Assembly (NCBI GenBank): GCA_933228675.1
Contig: OW121740.1
Location: forward strand, 31,103,632-31,167,631
Length of the DNA: 64,000 bases
Source of the DNA: Stomorhina lunata
Lineage: Eukaryota; Arthropoda; Insecta; Diptera; Rhiniidae
Direction of reading: 5' to 3'
Part shown: positions 45,645 to 57,346 of the stretch, one piece after another
Numbering within the stretch: the stretch's first letter is position 1
Layout: each line of letters begins with the position of its first letter
The notes under the pieces: model-generated
Database searches by the model: none
What the model was told of the DNA's origin: nothing
Seen by the model: only the letters and a program-made list of their open reading frames with translations
Position numbers and translations under genes: made by a program

Positions 45645-47055
45645 GGACAAAAATCAAATAGTTTTTATTTTCGGAAATAAAAAAATTCTAAAAATTTTTT
45701 GATAGCACACTAAATTTTTTGGGGTTCTATTAAGGGAGCTTAGGGAATGTAAAATCCGTTCGCGTTAATGATTTTACGCTATGCGCGCAGAAGTTATGAC
45801 GGTTAAAACAAAAATTTCTAAAAAAAATTAAAAACTATTTTATTTTTATTAGTTTTATGTTGATTTTGACACACCTTTTATATTTTCAGGTTTTCTGTCG
45901 TTTCATGGTATTATGGCAGCTTATATATGCCTTAACACGAAGAAATAATGCAATTATGTAATTGAAAAAAAATATTTTTTTTACAATATTTTTTGATTTT
46001 TTTTTAACCGCGATTTTCGCGAAATTTTACAAAATGTGAGTCTTAATGAAATTCTGCTGCCTTAACTTATGTCCAAATTAAATCTAAAATAAATTTTTAT
46101 TTAAATATTATTTTTAATAGGAAATTCTTATTTGGCCCGTCAAATCGTTAATCCTTTTAATATTTTCGTGCGCTTCATATCTAAGGTAAAGCTTTTTTTA
46201 AGAATAAAGACCATTCGTGATCAATTTTGAGCTTAATTCGCGATGTGCTTCATTGAAATGTTTTTAGATAAAACCTTCGCGTTCTCAGTTAATAAAGAGA
46301 TTTTTGACAAATTTTTGATGCAAATCGGTCATAAATGACATCGCTTTCATTCCTTATGTGATTTTGTTTCAGTTTGCATTCTAAAACCATTTAAACCAAT
46401 ATGGACTTTTTTGCACGATTTTAAAAATCTTCATTAAGTTTTAGCAAACAATGATTTTTTGGTGCGCTTTTGCTTTTAGGTGCGAAATGGTAAAAAACTC
46501 GGTTTATGCGGTAGTTTGGAAATTTTCATTTATATTTGCGAGTGTGCTCCACGAAAAACCGGTATTTTGAAAAATTTACGCTCAAAAACCCCTCATTTAC
46601 ACTTGTCGTATATTATACCTATATAGAACACATTAACGAGATATATATCAAACGATATGAAATTGAAAGATCTACAAATCGTTATCTATTTTTTTTTTTT
46701 TGAAATTCGTTGAGGCGGCCAAAAAATATGCGAAAAGAAATTAATAAGTGGCGAAAACGAGCTTCAAATTTTGGCAGCCATTAAGTAGTATTAGAAGTGA
46801 CAAAATTAAAATTTAGAGGGAAGTGGATTTATAAATAATAAAACGAATGCAGAAGAAGATGAAATATGAAGAAAAACTTGAATGCTTCAATAAATTTTTT
46901 TTACATTTTTTTTAATTTTTATGTGAATTACGCTTAGAAGCGCAAATTTGCGCAACTATGATATTGTGTTCAGTATACAGAAGTTTTTGCGAGTTCAAGA
47001 TCTGTAATTAGATTCTCCGAACTCCTAGGGGTACAAAACTGTTTGATTTTTGCCC
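45645..47055. mobile_element. 1.41-kb TIR element with ATAT duplications
   Basis: Inverted ends GGACAAAAATCAAATAGTTT and GGGCAAAAATCAAACAGTTT (read inward), about 21 bp with two mismatches. ATAT occurs at 45,641-45,644 and 47,056-47,059. Interior is AT-rich and non-coding. End sequence (GG(G/A)C) and duplication resemble the 27,200-30,308 element, so both may come from one transposase type. Confidence 0.65.
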
Positions 47056-47059
47056 ATAT

Positions 47060-47954
47060 ATATACGTATTAAAGGCAACTGTTGACCGATTTTAACAAAA
47101 TTTTACACACTGGCTGGTTTTTATATAGAGCTTATAGCTGTCATAGTTTCTTTAATAGCTTTTAACTTGTCCAATAGTTGCATTAAACTTCTCTGTTCTA
47201 AATTATGTCGTCATAGCTATTACAATTGCATTCAATTTATCAGCATTAATGTGTTTTCCGGATCACGGTTATATGAGAGCTCTAACTACATGTGAACTGC
47301 TTTCGTTCATTTTCAATACTCAACTTTTTCAAGATGTCTACAATACTTTTGAAAAATTTTGTTTCACTAGCTCTTTTCGTTAAGACGCCATCGCGCTTTC
47401 ATCTGAAGGACAGACGGACATAAACCCCCTTTTCTTTTTGTATTTTTGTGTTTCCGTAAGTTTTTTATATGGGAGCTATGGTCAAACGGTGACCGATTGT
47501 GACAAAATTTTGCACACTGGTTGGCATTGACAAAAGACTTTCTTGTGCTAAATTTAGTGAATAAAGCTACTACAGTTTATCATTTATTGACATTTAAGTG
47601 TATTTTAGGTGGAATTTAGGCTGTTTCCTAAGATTTTTATATGGGAGCTATGGTAAAATGTAAACCGATTTGGATGAAATTTTATATGCTGCATATGTAT
47701 ACTTATGTAAAACTTATATAAACAAAAGTTTATCATCATAACTATTATAATTTGTCATTTGGTAGCAAATAAGCAATTAGCCTAGACGAGGTTATACGGA
47801 AGCTATGGTCAAATGTGAACCGATTTTGTCCGATTTCAATACCAAAATTTTCCAAGAAATAAAGAATATTTGTGCCAAATTTCAGTGACCTATATCCTTT
47901 CGTTAAGGTTTTATCGTGCCGACAGACAGGCAGACAGACGGACAGACAGACAGG

Positions 47955-48002
<48 letters not shown>

Positions 48003-48063
48003 CAGACAAGCAGACAGACAGACAGAGAGACAAGCAGACAGACAGACAGACAGAGAGACAAGC

Positions 48064-48114
<51 letters not shown>

Positions 48115-48330
48115 GAGACAAACAGACAGACAGACAGATGGTGGGTATACCAGGCAGACAGACAGAGAGACAAGCAGACAGACAGACAGACAGACAGACA
48201 AGCAGACAGACAGACAGACAGACATATAGACAGACAGACAGACAGAGAGACAAGCAGACAGACAGACAGAAAGACAGACAGATGGTGGGTATACCAGATA
48301 GACAGACAGACAGATGGTGGGTATACCAAA
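47060..48330 (-). mobile_element. Helentron-B body and 5' end with expanded microsatellite
   Basis: Continues the interrupted B copy (GACCGATTTTAACAAAATTT, the ATGGGAGCTATGGTC paragraphs) to TTAAGGTTTTATCGTGCCGA, where other B copies continue for about 130 bp to the 5' tip. Here those bases are replaced by the CAGA array, followed by the tip motif GGTGGGTATACC. Confidence 0.75.
47919..48330. repeat. (CAGA)n compound microsatellite with captured element tip
   Basis: About 410 bp of GACA/CAGA units with AGAGAGACAAGCAGACA variants. The motif GATGGTGGGTATACCA, the end of Helentron-B, occurs three times (near 48,137, 48,280 and 48,312) inside or at the edge of the array. A four-base unit without stop codons leaves long open frames in five of six frames; none is a gene. 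Confidence 0.95.
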
Positions 48331-48341
48331 AATTTAAAAAG

Positions 48342-49123
48342 CAAGTAAGAAAGTGCTATAGTCGATACCCTTCACCACTAAGGTCAAAGGTGTTCTTTTT
48401 CCTGTATAAAGACAAATATTTGCTAAATTTTGTCATTATACAAACGTTTTCTCAAAACTTATATATTTAAGCTGTTTCCGTTATTTGGACTTATGTGAGA
48501 GCTAGGGTCAAATGTGGATCGATTATCTCGAAATATGGCAAATTGATTAAAGTTGTTACAAATTATGTGTGCAAAAAATAAACTTGAAATTCTCATTAGC
48601 TTTAGATTTACGAGCGTTTTAGTGCTTTTTGTCTCATTTAATGCGTTTTTAAACAGGAGTTTGTATGGGAGCTATGGTCAAATGTGGACCGATTTCAACG
48701 AAATTTGGTACAGTGATTTTAGTTTACATAAGCATTGATTTTAGTTTACATAAAAAATATTTCTATTTGTGGCCAAGATATCAATTCCGGGAAGTGGGGC
48801 CTATGTGAGGTACTATAAATAATGAACTGATTTGGGCGATTTTCAATAGCCATGGTCCTATTATCAAAAAAAAAAATGATCTGTGACAAATTTTATCAAA
48901 TTATCTTTAAAATTGCGACCTGTAGTTTGATTACAAGGTTTATGTGGGGGTCCAGTCAGCCAGCCATCCAGAAGAACGCACGGACGGACTGACATCGCTT
49001 AATCGACTCAGAAATTGATACTAAGGCTGTTGGTATTCTAAAAGGTAAGACAAATATTTATATGCGTTACACACATCACAAACTTATAATAACTTTTCCA
49101 CCTATGGTGGTGAAGGGTATAAA
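48342..49123 (-). mobile_element. Helentron-A, near full length
   Basis: Starts on the plus strand with CAAGTAAGAAAGTGCTATAG and ends CCTATGGTGGTGAAGGGTAT. The GTCGGTCAAGACCGACCATA hairpin has collapsed to a single GTCGATACCC, so this copy lacks its terminal stem-loop. Microsatellite CCAGTCAGCCAGCCATCCAG is near 48,952. Confidence 0.8.
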
Positions 49124-49702
49124 AATTGTTTATATGAACATAGTTTTCTTACAATGCATTTTAACCACTAACCAAAATAATATAAAAACATGCTAGGATG
49201 AACTGTTGGGAACGAGCAACCAAACTATAAAAATTCAGGCAAATCAAAAAAATTCTTACCACTGTGCGATTTAATTTGGAAATCCAAATTTTTAGAAAGT
49301 TTCAAAAATTAGAAAAAATTTTAAATTTTAGAAATTTTAATTAAAATTTTATAAAAATAAAAAATAATAATTAGAAAATGTTACACAAATGTGGAATACA
49401 AGATTATCAAACAGTTTCCAGTTAGAATCTCTTAGTTATGGTATACATGTAATGCATTGGCCAAAATTTTAAGTATTCTCTTACATTCGTTTAGTCATTT
49501 CTCTTTTTATGCTAACAGCCAAAACAAAACTGCAGTGAGTACTTATGTATATAAATATGATTACATCTTGAAATTTCATCATTTCATTAGTATTAGGAGA
49601 ATGTAAATAACAGTATGACACACTTTTCAAAAAGTAAAAGGATACTTTAACAGATACAACAAAAAATTGAGTAACGAATAAATATACCTAAAAAAAAGTA
49701 AA
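49124..49702. other. Spacer, no gene seen
   Basis: No gene or repeat recognised. Confidence 0.45.
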
Positions 49703-50530
49703 AACTTAGTTATAGTCGATCAAGTCCGACTATTTGACTAGAGATATGAAGTGTTATCCAATAGAGCGGTTCGCCTTCCATACAAAAAAAAAGTTATGTC
49801 AGTCACCCCCTAGGATTAAAGATAATGTTGAAACAATTCCAAAAAATATTTTTTTTATTTTTTTACCACGCCTACAAATACCGCCCTTTTACTATTTTGT
49901 TCACTGTGTCGCCATTTTAAGTCCGATCATAACATTTTATATATCGCTGTTCGCAGTTCTGCAAGGGCAAAATTTCACTCTTTGATAGTTTTTTACTATC
50001 ACGTCAATTTATAGTCATAAATTTTAAAAACTAGATTTTTACTCGATTTGATGAGGGTGGGTACGACTCGAATTTTAAAAAGTTATGACTAGAAATTGAA
50101 GAGGTTGTAAAAATCTATCAAAGAGAGAAATGTAGCCTTGATAGAGCCCTGAAAATCGATGTATAATATGTTATGATCGGACTAAAGATGGCGACACAGT
50201 TAACAAAATACAAAAAGGACGGTATTTGTAGGCGTGGTAAAAAAATAAAAAAAAAATTTTTGGAATTATTTTTACATTATCTTTAATCCTAGGGGATGAC
50301 TGACTCAACTTTTTTTTCGAACCACTCTATTATCCAAAACAGCAACAATTTCGGTATACTTGTATTAGCGTATTTATATAATACTCGAGCTAGGGTAAAA
50401 TGTGAACCGATTGTCACAAAGCATTTCTAAGTCGATTCGGAGTCAGATAAATAATTTTATTCTTTATAAATATCAGTACAAACCCAACAAAATTTTTCCA
50501 AAGCTATGGTGGTAAAAGGTATACAAAAGT
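49703..50530 (-). mobile_element. Decayed Helentron-A split by a hAT-like MITE
   Basis: Left part has a worn A hairpin (TAGTCGATCAAGTCCGACTA). Right part has GAGCTAGGGTAAAATGTGAA, CTAAGTCGATTCGG and GCTATGGTGGTAAAAGGTAT. Both are diverged A blocks in the same orientation. The element between them is annotated separately. Confidence 0.55.
49762..50329. mobile_element. Foldback MITE, hAT-like, with 8-bp target duplication
   Basis: TIRs TAGAGCGGTTCG and TAGAGTGGTTCG, flanked by exact TTATCCAA at 49,754-49,761 and 50,330-50,337. The arms stay complementary for about 200 bp (AGGATTAAAGATAATGTTGA, CACGCCTACAAATACCG, CGCCATTTTAAGTCCGATCA each have partners), so the element is mostly one long hairpin with a centre near 50,050. 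Eight-base duplications and TAG ends point to hAT transposition. Frame 49,734-49,985 is chance. Confidence 0.85.
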
Positions 50531-50934
50531 CGAATGAGAAACAGATTTAAAAAAATTTGATATTAAAAGTAATCCACTAACTGGAATATGATTTAGCTGG
50601 TGGATTGCAGACCACTTTATGCAGACATTTACATGTATGTATATTAGGCTGGCTCAAAATACAAAAGTATCGAATATTTGCGCTCTACAACGCTGATACT
50701 TTTCGAAAAGTGCTTTAAAATGTTCAGTCCAAATTTGAGCATAATCAGTCGATATTTATATATATATTTTTTTTTTCAAACAACAGGTTTTTTGCAAGTA
50801 GTAGTTATATAACACAAACACTTCTATTTGTATTGAGCTAATAAGGAAAACCAAATTCGAGAACACCTTTACCTTTAAGTCCTCTTAACTTTTTTCTTAA
50901 TTCACTTAGTTGTAACAGAGATATAGTGGAATTT
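50531..50934. other. Spacer, no gene seen
   Basis: No recognised feature. Confidence 0.4.
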
Positions 50935-51455
50935 AGGAGCTCTAACTAAATGTGAACCGATTACGCCCATTTTCAGTACACAACTTTTGTTACATATCAA
51001 AAATACTTTTGTAAAATTTTGTCTAGCTTTCGTAGTTTTGTCTAGCTTTCATAGTTAAGGAGCTGTAGCGCTTTTATCAAACGGACAGACGGACATAAAC
51101 CCCCTTTTCTTTTTGTATTTTTGTATTTCCGTAAGATTTTTATATGGGAGCTATGGTGAGATGGTGACCGATTGTGACAAAATTTTGCATACTGGCTGGC
51201 ATTCACATAAGACTTCCTTGTGCGAAATTTAGTGACCAAAGCTATTACAGTTTATCATTTATTGGCATCTAAGTGAATTTCATGTGGAATTTAGGCTGTT
51301 TCCGTAAGTTTTTTTATATGGTTTATTACAGTTTATCATTTATTGGCATCTAAGTGAATTTCATGTGGAATTTAGGCTGTTTCCGTAAGTTTTTTTATAT
51401 GGGAGTTATGGCTAAATGTAAACCAATTTTGATGAAATTTTACACGCTGCCTAGG
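50935..51455 (-). mobile_element. Helentron-B middle part, inverted partner
   Basis: Minus-orientation B paragraphs (GGAGCTCTAACTAAATGTGA, GGACAGACGGACATAAACCC, GGGAGCTATGGTGAGATGG) up to CACGCTGCCTAGG, where the sequence turns into plus-orientation B. Most of it is inside the 831-bp duplication. Confidence 0.75.
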
Positions 51456-52811
51456 TCTGCCTGTCCGTCTGTCTGTGGAAATCACGATAACGCCTAAACG
51501 AAAGGAGCTAGCTCACTGAAACTTAGCAAAAATATTCTTCATCTCTGAGAAAATTTTGGTATTGAAATTGGGCAAAATCGGTTCACATTTGACCGTAGCT
51601 CCCGTATAACCTCGTCTAGGCTAATCATTTATTTGTTAATAAATGACAAATTATAGCAGCTATGCTGATAAAATTTGGTATATAGAAGTTTTACATTAGC
51701 ACTAGGCAGCGCATAAAATTTCATCAAAATCGGTTCACATTTAGCCATAGCTCCCATACAAAAAACTTACGAAAACAGCCTAAATTTCACCTAAAATACG
51801 CTTAAATACCAATAAATAGCAGCTATGCTGATGAAATTTGGTATATAGAAGTTTTACATTAGCCCTAGGCAGCGTATAAAATTTCATCAAAATCGGTTTA
51901 CATTTAGCCATAGCTCCCATACAAAAAACTTACGAAAACAGCCTAAATTTCACCTAAAATACACTTAAATGCCAATAAAAGCTATGGTGAGATGGTGACC
52001 GATTGTGACAAAATTTTGCATACTGGCTGGCATTCACATAAGACTTCCTTGTGCGAAATTTAGTGACCAAAGCTATTACAGTTTATCATTTATTGGCATC
52101 TAAGTGAATTTCATGTGGAATTTAGGCTGTTTCCGTAAGTTTTTTTATATGGTTTATTACAGTTTATCATTTATTGGCATCTAAGTGAATTTCATGTGGA
52201 ATTTAGGCTGTTTCCGTAAGTTTTTTTATATGGGAGTTATGGCTAAATGTAAACCAATTTTGATGAAATTTTACACGCTGCCTAGGTCTGCCTGTCCGTC
52301 TGTCTGTGGAAATCACGATAACGCCTAAACGAAAGGAGCTAGCTCACTGAAACTTAGCAAAAATATTCTTCATCTCTGAGAAAATTTTGGTATTGAAATT
52401 GGGCAAAATCGGTTCACATTTGACCGTAGCTCCCGTATAACCTCGTCTAGGCTAATCATTTATTTGTTAATAAATGACAAATTATAGCAGCTATGCTGAT
52501 AAAATTTGGTATATAGAAGTTTTACATTAGCACTAGGCAGCGCATAAAATTTCATCAAAATCGGTTCACATTTAGCCATAGCTCCCATACAAAAAACTTA
52601 CGAAAACAGCCTAAATTTCACCTAAAATACGCTTAAATACCAATAAATAGCAGCTATGCTGATGAAATTTGGTATATAGAAGTTTTACATTAGCCCTAGG
52701 CAGCGTATAAAATTTCATCAAAATCGGTTTACATTTAGCCATAGCTCCCATACAAAAAACTTACGAAAACAGCCTAAATTTCACCTAAAATACACTTAAA
52801 TGCCAATAAAA
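51150..52811 (+). repeat. Exact 831-bp tandem duplication
   Basis: Unit 51,150-51,980 is repeated at 51,981-52,811, apparently base for base, starting GCTATGGTGAGATGGTGACC. Each unit contains the B-minus to B-plus junction and a nested 81-bp direct repeat (ATTACAGTTTATCATTTATT at 51,244 and 51,325, and again 831 bp further on). Lack of differences means the event is very recent or an assembly effect. Confidence 0.95.
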
Positions 52812-54132
52812 CTAAAAGTATAACAGATATAACCACTAAATTTTGCACAAGAAAGTCTTATATCAATGCCAGCCAGTGTGCAAAATTTTGTTGCAATCGG
52901 TCACCATTTGACCCAGCTTCCATATAAAAAACTTACGAAAACACAAAAATTCAAAAAGAAAAGAGGATTTATGTCCGTCTGTCCGTCAGATAAAATCGTA
53001 ATAGCTCCTTAACTACAAGAGCTACTAAGACTAAATTAGGCACAAGAAAGTCTTATGTCAATGTCAGCCAGTGTGCAAAATTTTGTCGCAATCGGTCACC
53101 ATTTGACCATAGCTCTCATATAAAAAACTTATGGAAACACAAAAATACATAAAGAAAAGGTTGTTTATGTCCGTCTGTCCGTCAGATAAAAGCACGATAG
53201 CGCCTTAACGAAAAGAGCTAGAGGAACAAAATTTTTCAAAAGTATTTTGGATATCTTGAAAAACATGTATGTTGAAAATGGACAAAATCGGTTTAAATTT
53301 AGTTAGAGCTCCCATATAACCCCGACCCGGGAAACACATTAATGCTGATAAATTGAATAGAACTGTAATACCTATGACGATTAAATTTAAAATAGGGAAG
53401 TTTTATGCAATTTTTGATCAGTTTATCAAATCTTATAGGAATCAGTCCATATTTGACTTTAGTTTTCATATAAAAAACACTCACGGAAACCAAAAATTGT
53501 AGCAAAGGCCAGTTAAAAGCTATTAAATTAGAAACTAAGATAGCTATGGCCATTAAATTTTGCAAGAATAAGCTCTATTTATAAACCAGCCAGTGTGACA
53601 ATCGGTCAACATTTGGCTATAATTTTTATATGTATAACATCCCCTTTTTATATTTTATATTTGGAGGTACATTCATTATATTAAGATTGCACCTATGAAA
53701 TTAGATTGGCAACAATCAATGTTCAGCCCAGACTTTATATATGATGAATGCATTAGCAACTCCTAAGGAAATATATGGACCTGCCGTATTACTATTAACG
53801 TGTTTAGCCTTACTACATATTAAGCACAACGAAAAGTATTTAACAACTTATTAATGTAAAACTATACCCGGTTATGAGACAGAATTTTGATCAAAGTAAA
53901 TACCTGGGAAATCACTAAAATATTTTTAAATGTTGAACTATAAAGCTACGGCAACCGATTTTAATCCAAAGGTTTTACCAACAATACCAATTAGCTTAGC
54001 GATTTTTTAGTTTAGGTCCAGATTTGAATTAGCTGCACCCTTGTAGATATATGAGATATGTTTCTTAATTTGACACAACTTGATGGTGGGTATACAAGAT
54101 TTCGGCACAGCCGAATATAACACTCTTACTTG
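51456..54132 (+). mobile_element. Helentron-B with complete 3' end
   Basis: Plus-orientation B from the GTCTGCCTGTCCGTCTGTCT seed to GGTGGGTATACAAG, hairpin ATTTCGGC-ACA-GCCGAAT and CTCTTACTTG before TTT. It is lengthened by the 831-bp duplication. The frame 53,299-53,565 matches frames at 29,306, 32,362 and 37,053 only because B itself is repeated. Confidence 0.8.
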
Positions 54133-54307
54133 TTTATTAATGTAATTCGTTTCAGACATGCGTTTTTGTCAGTTGGACAATTTTTTAAAAGGTACCCTCC
54201 ATATGTCTATTTTCCCGGAATTAAGATTATGGTCACAAAATGAAGTATATTTTTTATCAAACTTATAAACAAAATTCACTGTTCCAAATTTTATTGAAAT
54301 CGATCTA
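54133..54307 (+). mobile_element. Helentron-A-like fragment, target of the mariner
   Basis: GGTACCCTCCATATGTCTAT, TTTCCCGGAATTAAGATTAT and GGTCACAAAATGAAG match A blocks (GGTACCTCC, TTCCCGGAATTG, GGCCACAAATA). The text resumes after the mariner at 55,592 with ATTTGATTGTAGCTACCATA. Confidence 0.6.
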
Positions 54308-55591
54308 TCGGGTGGTTAAATTTCAAGGGCCGATGTTGATTTTGAATAAAACATAAACTATTTAGGAAATTATTGTAGTTTTATTTTATTATGATATACT
54401 CAATTATGTATGGAACAAAATATCGGCCAAATAGGAGCCGCGACCACGGCGGCACACCTCCATCAGATGGTCCAAATTTTCGATGACCCTGAGGCATAAT
54501 GGAGGTTCTATGCCGTTAATGTGCCGAATTAGCTCATCCTTTAGCTCTTGAATTGTTGCTGGCTTATCGACGTACACCTTTTCTTTCAAATAACCCCAAA
54601 GAAAAAAGTCCAACGGTGTCAAATCACATGATCTTGGCGGCCAATTGACATCGCCATTACGTGAGATAACACGGCCATTGAATTTGTTGCGCAAAAAAGC
54701 CATTGTTTCGTTAGCTGTGTGGCAAGTGGCACCGTCCTGCTGAAACCACATATCGTCCACATTCATATCTTCCAATTCGGGCCATAAAAAGTTCGTTATC
54801 ATCTCACGATAGCGAACACCATTCACAGTAACTGCCTGACCGGCCTCATTTTGGAAAAAATACGGCCAGATGATGCCGCCAGCCCATAAACCGCACCAAA
54901 CAGTCACTCTTTGTGGGTGCATTGGTTTTTCGACAATCACTCTTGGATTCTCATTCGCCCAAGAGGCAATTCTGTTTATTGACGAATCCGCTGAGGTGAA
55001 AATGTGCCTCATCACTGAAGATGATTTTCTTCGAAAATTGAACATCCACTGTTGCCATTTCTTGCCACCATTCTGTCCATTCACGACGTTTGGAATGGTC
55101 AAGAGGCTTTAGTTCTTGAGTCAATTCCACCTTGTAAGCGTGTAAATGCAAGTCTTTATGCATAATTTTCATCAACGACGAGCGTGAGAGGTGCAATTGT
55201 TGGGCACGACGACGAGTTGAGGTGGACGACTCTTCAGCCACACTATCGCGAACACCAGCAATATTTTCTGCAGTACGAGCATGCACTGGTGTTCTCACAT
55301 CTTCTACAGACCCGGTTTGCTCGAATTTTTCCACGATTTTTGCGATTGTACGCACATTTGGACGATCAAATTGACCAAAAAAATCACGAAGTGCACGATA
55401 TGCATTTTGATTTGAACTCCCATTTTCATAATAAGTCTGGATAACTTTAACACGTTGTTGAATTATGTATCTTTCTATGGTTCAAATTGAGTAAGTCTGA
55501 AATAGAGAAATGTCAAATAAAATTCGGAAAAAAACTTGGCGTTTAGGTGTGGTTCACATTCAACATCGGCCCTTACAATTTAACCACCCTT
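54308..55591 (-). mobile_element. rosa-type (DD41D) mariner element, complete ends
   Basis: 1,284 bp between TA dinucleotides at 54,306-54,307 and 55,592-55,593. Terminal inverted repeats of about 32 bp: GGGTGGTTAAATTTCAAGGG and GGGTGGTTAAATTGTAAGGG (from the third base), then CCGATGTTGA, with about four mismatches including the first two bases. It carries one transposase gene on the minus strand, disabled by a frameshift and a lost start. TA target use and one-gene structure are typical of Tc1/mariner. It was active recently enough for the TIRs to stay close. Confidence 0.92.
54404..55478 (-). pseudogene. Mariner transposase, DD41D, frameshifted
   Basis: Cut-and-paste transposase relic of about 358 codons, close to the family's usual length. 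The N-terminal DNA-binding region starts at 55,478 with ERYIIQQRVKVIQTYYENGS, where the expected ATG is ATA. It continues through VRTIAKIVEKFEQTGSVEDV (a GTG codon at 55,355) and LSRSSLMKIMHKDL. The catalytic triad is visible: KKIIFSDEAHFHLSG (first Asp), MWFQQDGATCHTA (second) and LTPLDFFLWGYLK (third). Forty-one residues lie between the second and third Asp, the DD41D signature of the rosa/Visitor branch of Tc1/mariner first described in tephritid flies. A frameshift near 54,961-54,968, just after NKQNC, moves the remainder (WANENPRVIVEK onward) into another frame; the C-terminal half is open to the stop at 54,404. Opposite-strand frames at 54,870 and 55,184 are shadows. Confidence 0.92.
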
Positions 55592-57014
55592 TATATTTGA
55601 TTGTAGCTACCATACAAGTATGGTTATCTGAACAATATATATTGGAGTAAACATAAAAAATATTCCTTTGTTTTCTTTTCTTTGAACTTCAACTGACGTT
55701 TTACCGAGTTATGAAAATAATACAACTCAAAGTTTAATGTTACTTTCAATAATATTATATTCTAAAAATTTTGAATTAATCAAATAAGAAAGAAATTAGT
55801 TAAATGTTAAGTGTATAACGGAGAAAGGAAATAAAGTGCTTTATACAAGTCATAACATTGGCCAGAAAGAAATTTACTATAAAATTGTGAACATTTGTCT
55901 TAAAAACAATGAATAACTATCCTTACGCTTTACATAACTTCAAGAAATCTCAAGCTGGAAAAGAAAGACTAAACAAATTACTTGACTAGCCATTGACTTG
56001 AATTGTATAAAAGAAAGTTTAAAGAGAAATTGAAAATAAAATACGAAAATAAAACCCGAAAAATATTTAAAACTCAGCTGGCAATTTAATATAATTAAAA
56101 AGTTGTAACAAAAAATAAATATTTACTTAAAGAAAAATGAAAGTAAATAATTAAGGGTTTATCTGTACAAATTTTAAGGGATTACAAAAATTCACAAACA
56201 ATTTTGTTTAGTATGTATTTGAATAAATAATTTTAGAGACTTAAGCAAATTTACGTTATATCCCAGTAAATCTTGAATTAGCAAAATAACCAATCCTTGA
56301 GTAGCTTAGATTCAAACTCAGAATGACTTAAGCAATACTAATTATTAATTTTCATTTATTTTAGGTTTTAAATTCTAACAATATCTACTGAACATTGTAA
56401 GTTTTATCTCAAAATAAAATACTTAGCATAAATTATATACATTTCACTCAACCAACCTCGAGGAATTTTCTGTAATTTTACACTATTTTCTTTCTATTGT
56501 TTTGTGTTCTTGAACAATATAATATTTTCTGGTGTTTTAATTCATGGCCTAAAAACATTTGTTAAATATAATCTTTATGTAACCACAAAACAGCTTAGAG
56601 GAAATTAGATCTTCTATTATTAAAACGACAGCATAAAATATTAAAAAAAAAAACAAAATAAAATTTGCCATAAGGATAACAGCGACAACGACAGTAAGCA
56701 GGATTATCTGGTTGGCATAGACCAATAGTGCTAAGGTCATACATTTTAAGACCAACAAAATAAAATGTGACACAGGAGTAAATACACACAAAAATGTTAA
56801 TAGTAATAACTAACAACATTATTTAAAATATGGCAAGGTTGGTTGAAATGTAAATATAATCCCCACAATTTATTATACTTAACTTTAGATGGTTACTCTT
56901 CATTTTTGTACATTAAGGCTACTCTTCGTCGAATCGGCGAATTTTAAAGTTCAAATAAAACGAAAATATTTCTAATAAAGCATTTTACACAAACAATTGA
57001 AAAAAAATTTAATA
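55592..57014. other. Spacer, no gene seen
   Basis: Begins with the remainder of the mariner's target. The rest is AT-rich. TATATCCCAGTAAATCTTGA near 56,257 resembles the left end of the candidate element at 57,015. Minus-strand frames at 56,549-56,819 are hydrophobic but overlap in two frames and lack recognisable features. Confidence 0.45.
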
Positions 57015-57274
57015 TAATCCCAGTAAAACTTTTCATTACCAAATAATGAGTTAAACAGTTAAACTATTGAACACGAACTACTTACTCATTCGCTGTTTAA
57101 GTCATTACATTAACATGGGGATGTCATTGGAGGCAAGTACTTACCAATTGCAGAAAAGTAATGACTTGGGTAAGCAATTTGAAAGCAACAACAACAATAG
57201 CAACAACTTTTTTGTTGTTGTTTTATTAAAAACATATATTTTTAAACGAAATACAAAATTTTTTTTATGATCCC

Positions 57275-57346
57275 ATGGGGGGCTCGAACCCAGACCCTCC
57301 GACTGCTAGGCAGAGACTCTTCCACTGAGCTACTTCATATGTTGAA
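57275..57346 (-). repeat. tRNA-like segment (SINE head or tRNA pseudogene)
   Basis: Minus strand shows a good A box TAGCTCAGTGGAAGAG, an anticodon-arm-like CTGCCTAGCAGTCGGA with possible anticodon AGC (Ala), and a B box GGTTCGAGCCC. The flanks that should form the acceptor stem (TATGAAG against CATGGGATC) do not pair, so a working tRNA is unlikely. A-rich sequence follows, as in SINEs. Confidence 0.6.

Noticed and set aside
47745..48470. Several long open frames rich in SVCL or DRQT repeats on both strands.
   Set aside because: They are translations of a four-base CAGA repeat that has no stop codons in five frames; not proteins.
54870..55444. Plus-strand frames of 80-86 codons.
   Set aside because: Shadows of the mariner transposase on the other strand.
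56549..56819. Hydrophobic Cys-rich frames as a small membrane protein.
   Set aside because: Two overlapping frames are open to a similar extent, which suggests chance in AT-rich DNA; no supporting motif.
57275..57346. Functional tRNA-Ala gene.
   Set aside because: A and B boxes are good, but the acceptor stem does not pair and the anticodon stem has mismatches; more likely a SINE head or pseudogene.
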